64,000 nt of DNA from Hermatobates lingyangjiaoensis (taxonomy: Eukaryota > Arthropoda > Insecta > Hemiptera > Hermatobatidae): the NCBI GenBank assembly GCA_026182355.1, contig JAPFBL010000102.1:1-64000 (forward strand). The letters are read 5' to 3'. The notes under the pieces were generated by a model. The model saw only the letters and a list, made by a program, of their open reading frames with translations. It searched no databases and was not told the origin of the DNA. Shown in pieces: positions 63,370 through 64,000 of this stretch. Both the position numbers and the translations under genes were made by a program. Numbering within the stretch: position 1 is the first letter of the stretch; each line of letters begins with the position of its first letter.

Positions 63370-64000
63370 TATGAAATTTGTGCTATATGATTCTACTCTA
63401 TGTGGTCCGTTTGATATAACACTATTCCGTATGATATATTGTATGTGAAACTCTTCTATATGATTTGATCATATAAGAATTCTAAAGATATTAGTTTGGT
63501 TTTATCTTTTTGAATAATTTAATTTATTTATTTATATTAACAAATAATTATGCGTTTTCTAAGTATTATAAAATTTTAACTTCTTCGGAACTAAAATATT
63601 AACTATTTAATAGAGTCAATAATTAAAAACTATTAATGTATAAACTATAATGATATATTTTATATGAATCTATCATATTCTATGATTATTCTATAATTTG
63701 TAATGAATTGTATGTGTGCATTATAACTCATTATAATACATACATACAATTAATGATATTTATATTATAGAATGAAGTTCTATTCCCAGTTTCTTGATAT
63801 GGGACTTCAGGTTGTTCAAAGTTCTTGTTGATCCTAGAAAGAGCATATCTTGCTGTTCCGGTAATCTAGATCTGCTCTAGCGCAAATGTCACAATTCATG
63901 GTTGAATTTATTCTATCTATGGTAGGTTTTTTTCTACTACTCGTAGAGATTTAGTGCTACAATACACTTTGTTGATCAGTCGCACAATGAAAATCGTTAG
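63370..64000. other. AT-rich stretch; possible LINE relic at the end
   Basis: 63780-63900 is GC-richer and on the minus strand gives CDICARADLDYRNSKIC in one frame. I cannot assign it. Confidence 0.35.

Overview
The window reads as non-coding, AT-rich eukaryotic DNA built almost entirely from old repeats. I found no exon that I can assign to a host gene, no rRNA, no free-standing tRNA gene and no CRISPR or bacterial operon structure. Long (TA)n tracts, (GT)n/(CA)n microsatellites, a mariner DD34D transposon, several hAT ends with 8-bp target duplications, LINE C-terminal fragments, a Helitron helicase remnant, tRNA-derived SINEs and many Penelope-like pieces point to an invertebrate. The mix, and a SINE with a shared central domain, fits a lophotrochozoan, most likely a cephalopod mollusc (an octopod is my guess). 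This is inference, not proof.

The dominant component is a set of short elements, about 80 to 400 bp, that sit next to or between (TA)n tracts. I sorted them by eye into families A-E, G and H. Most carry a sequence that folds as a minimal type I hammerhead ribozyme: a CTGANGA box, a 2-6 bp helix II, GAA, a very short helix III, a cleavage-site base T/A/C, then a 3' strand pairing with the bases just before the box. In family G the motif lies beside a reading frame ending FNxICLxExxLP(T/N)(Y/F), which I recognise as the N-terminal part of Penelope-like retroelement proteins. Penelope-like elements are known to carry hammerhead motifs in their terminal repeats, so these are best read as Penelope-derived, mostly non-autonomous 'terminal repeat' units. 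Many are head-to-head inverted dimers.

Layout. 1-8.2 kb: families A, C, D, B, E and H, an intact SINE with a 12-bp target duplication (1541-1858) and a 45-bp tandem array (3.5-4.14 kb). 8.9-14.4 kb: a direct segmental duplication, one copy interrupted by a 1.34-kb palindrome with 12-bp repeats at its axis. 15.6-19.3 kb: a dense cluster of hammerhead elements. 20.4-21.9 kb: SINE copies, one nested in a 541-bp hAT element. 25.3-28.6 kb: two Penelope N-terminal palindromes, a family C inverted dimer and duplicated LINE C-termini. 30.3-30.9 kb: 97-bp tandem array. 33-33.8 kb: SINE composite. 35.6-36.4 kb: Helitron remnant with a well-paired hammerhead element beside it. 37.3-42.9 kb: featureless. 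43.4-44.75 kb: mariner. 45-45.7 kb: Penelope/hammerhead composite. 46.56-47.2 kb: deleted ZBED-type hAT. 49-58.7 kb: LINE fragments, a hAT MITE and more hammerhead elements. 58.7-63 kb: 665-bp inverted repeat enclosing a 243-bp satellite array and further hammerhead elements. 63.1-63.4 kb: small MITE.

The only near-complete protein gene is the mariner transposase, which has one frameshift. Nothing forms a pathway. The biology here is that of mobile elements, with self-cleaving RNA motifs as the recurring theme. All hammerhead calls rest on hand folding.
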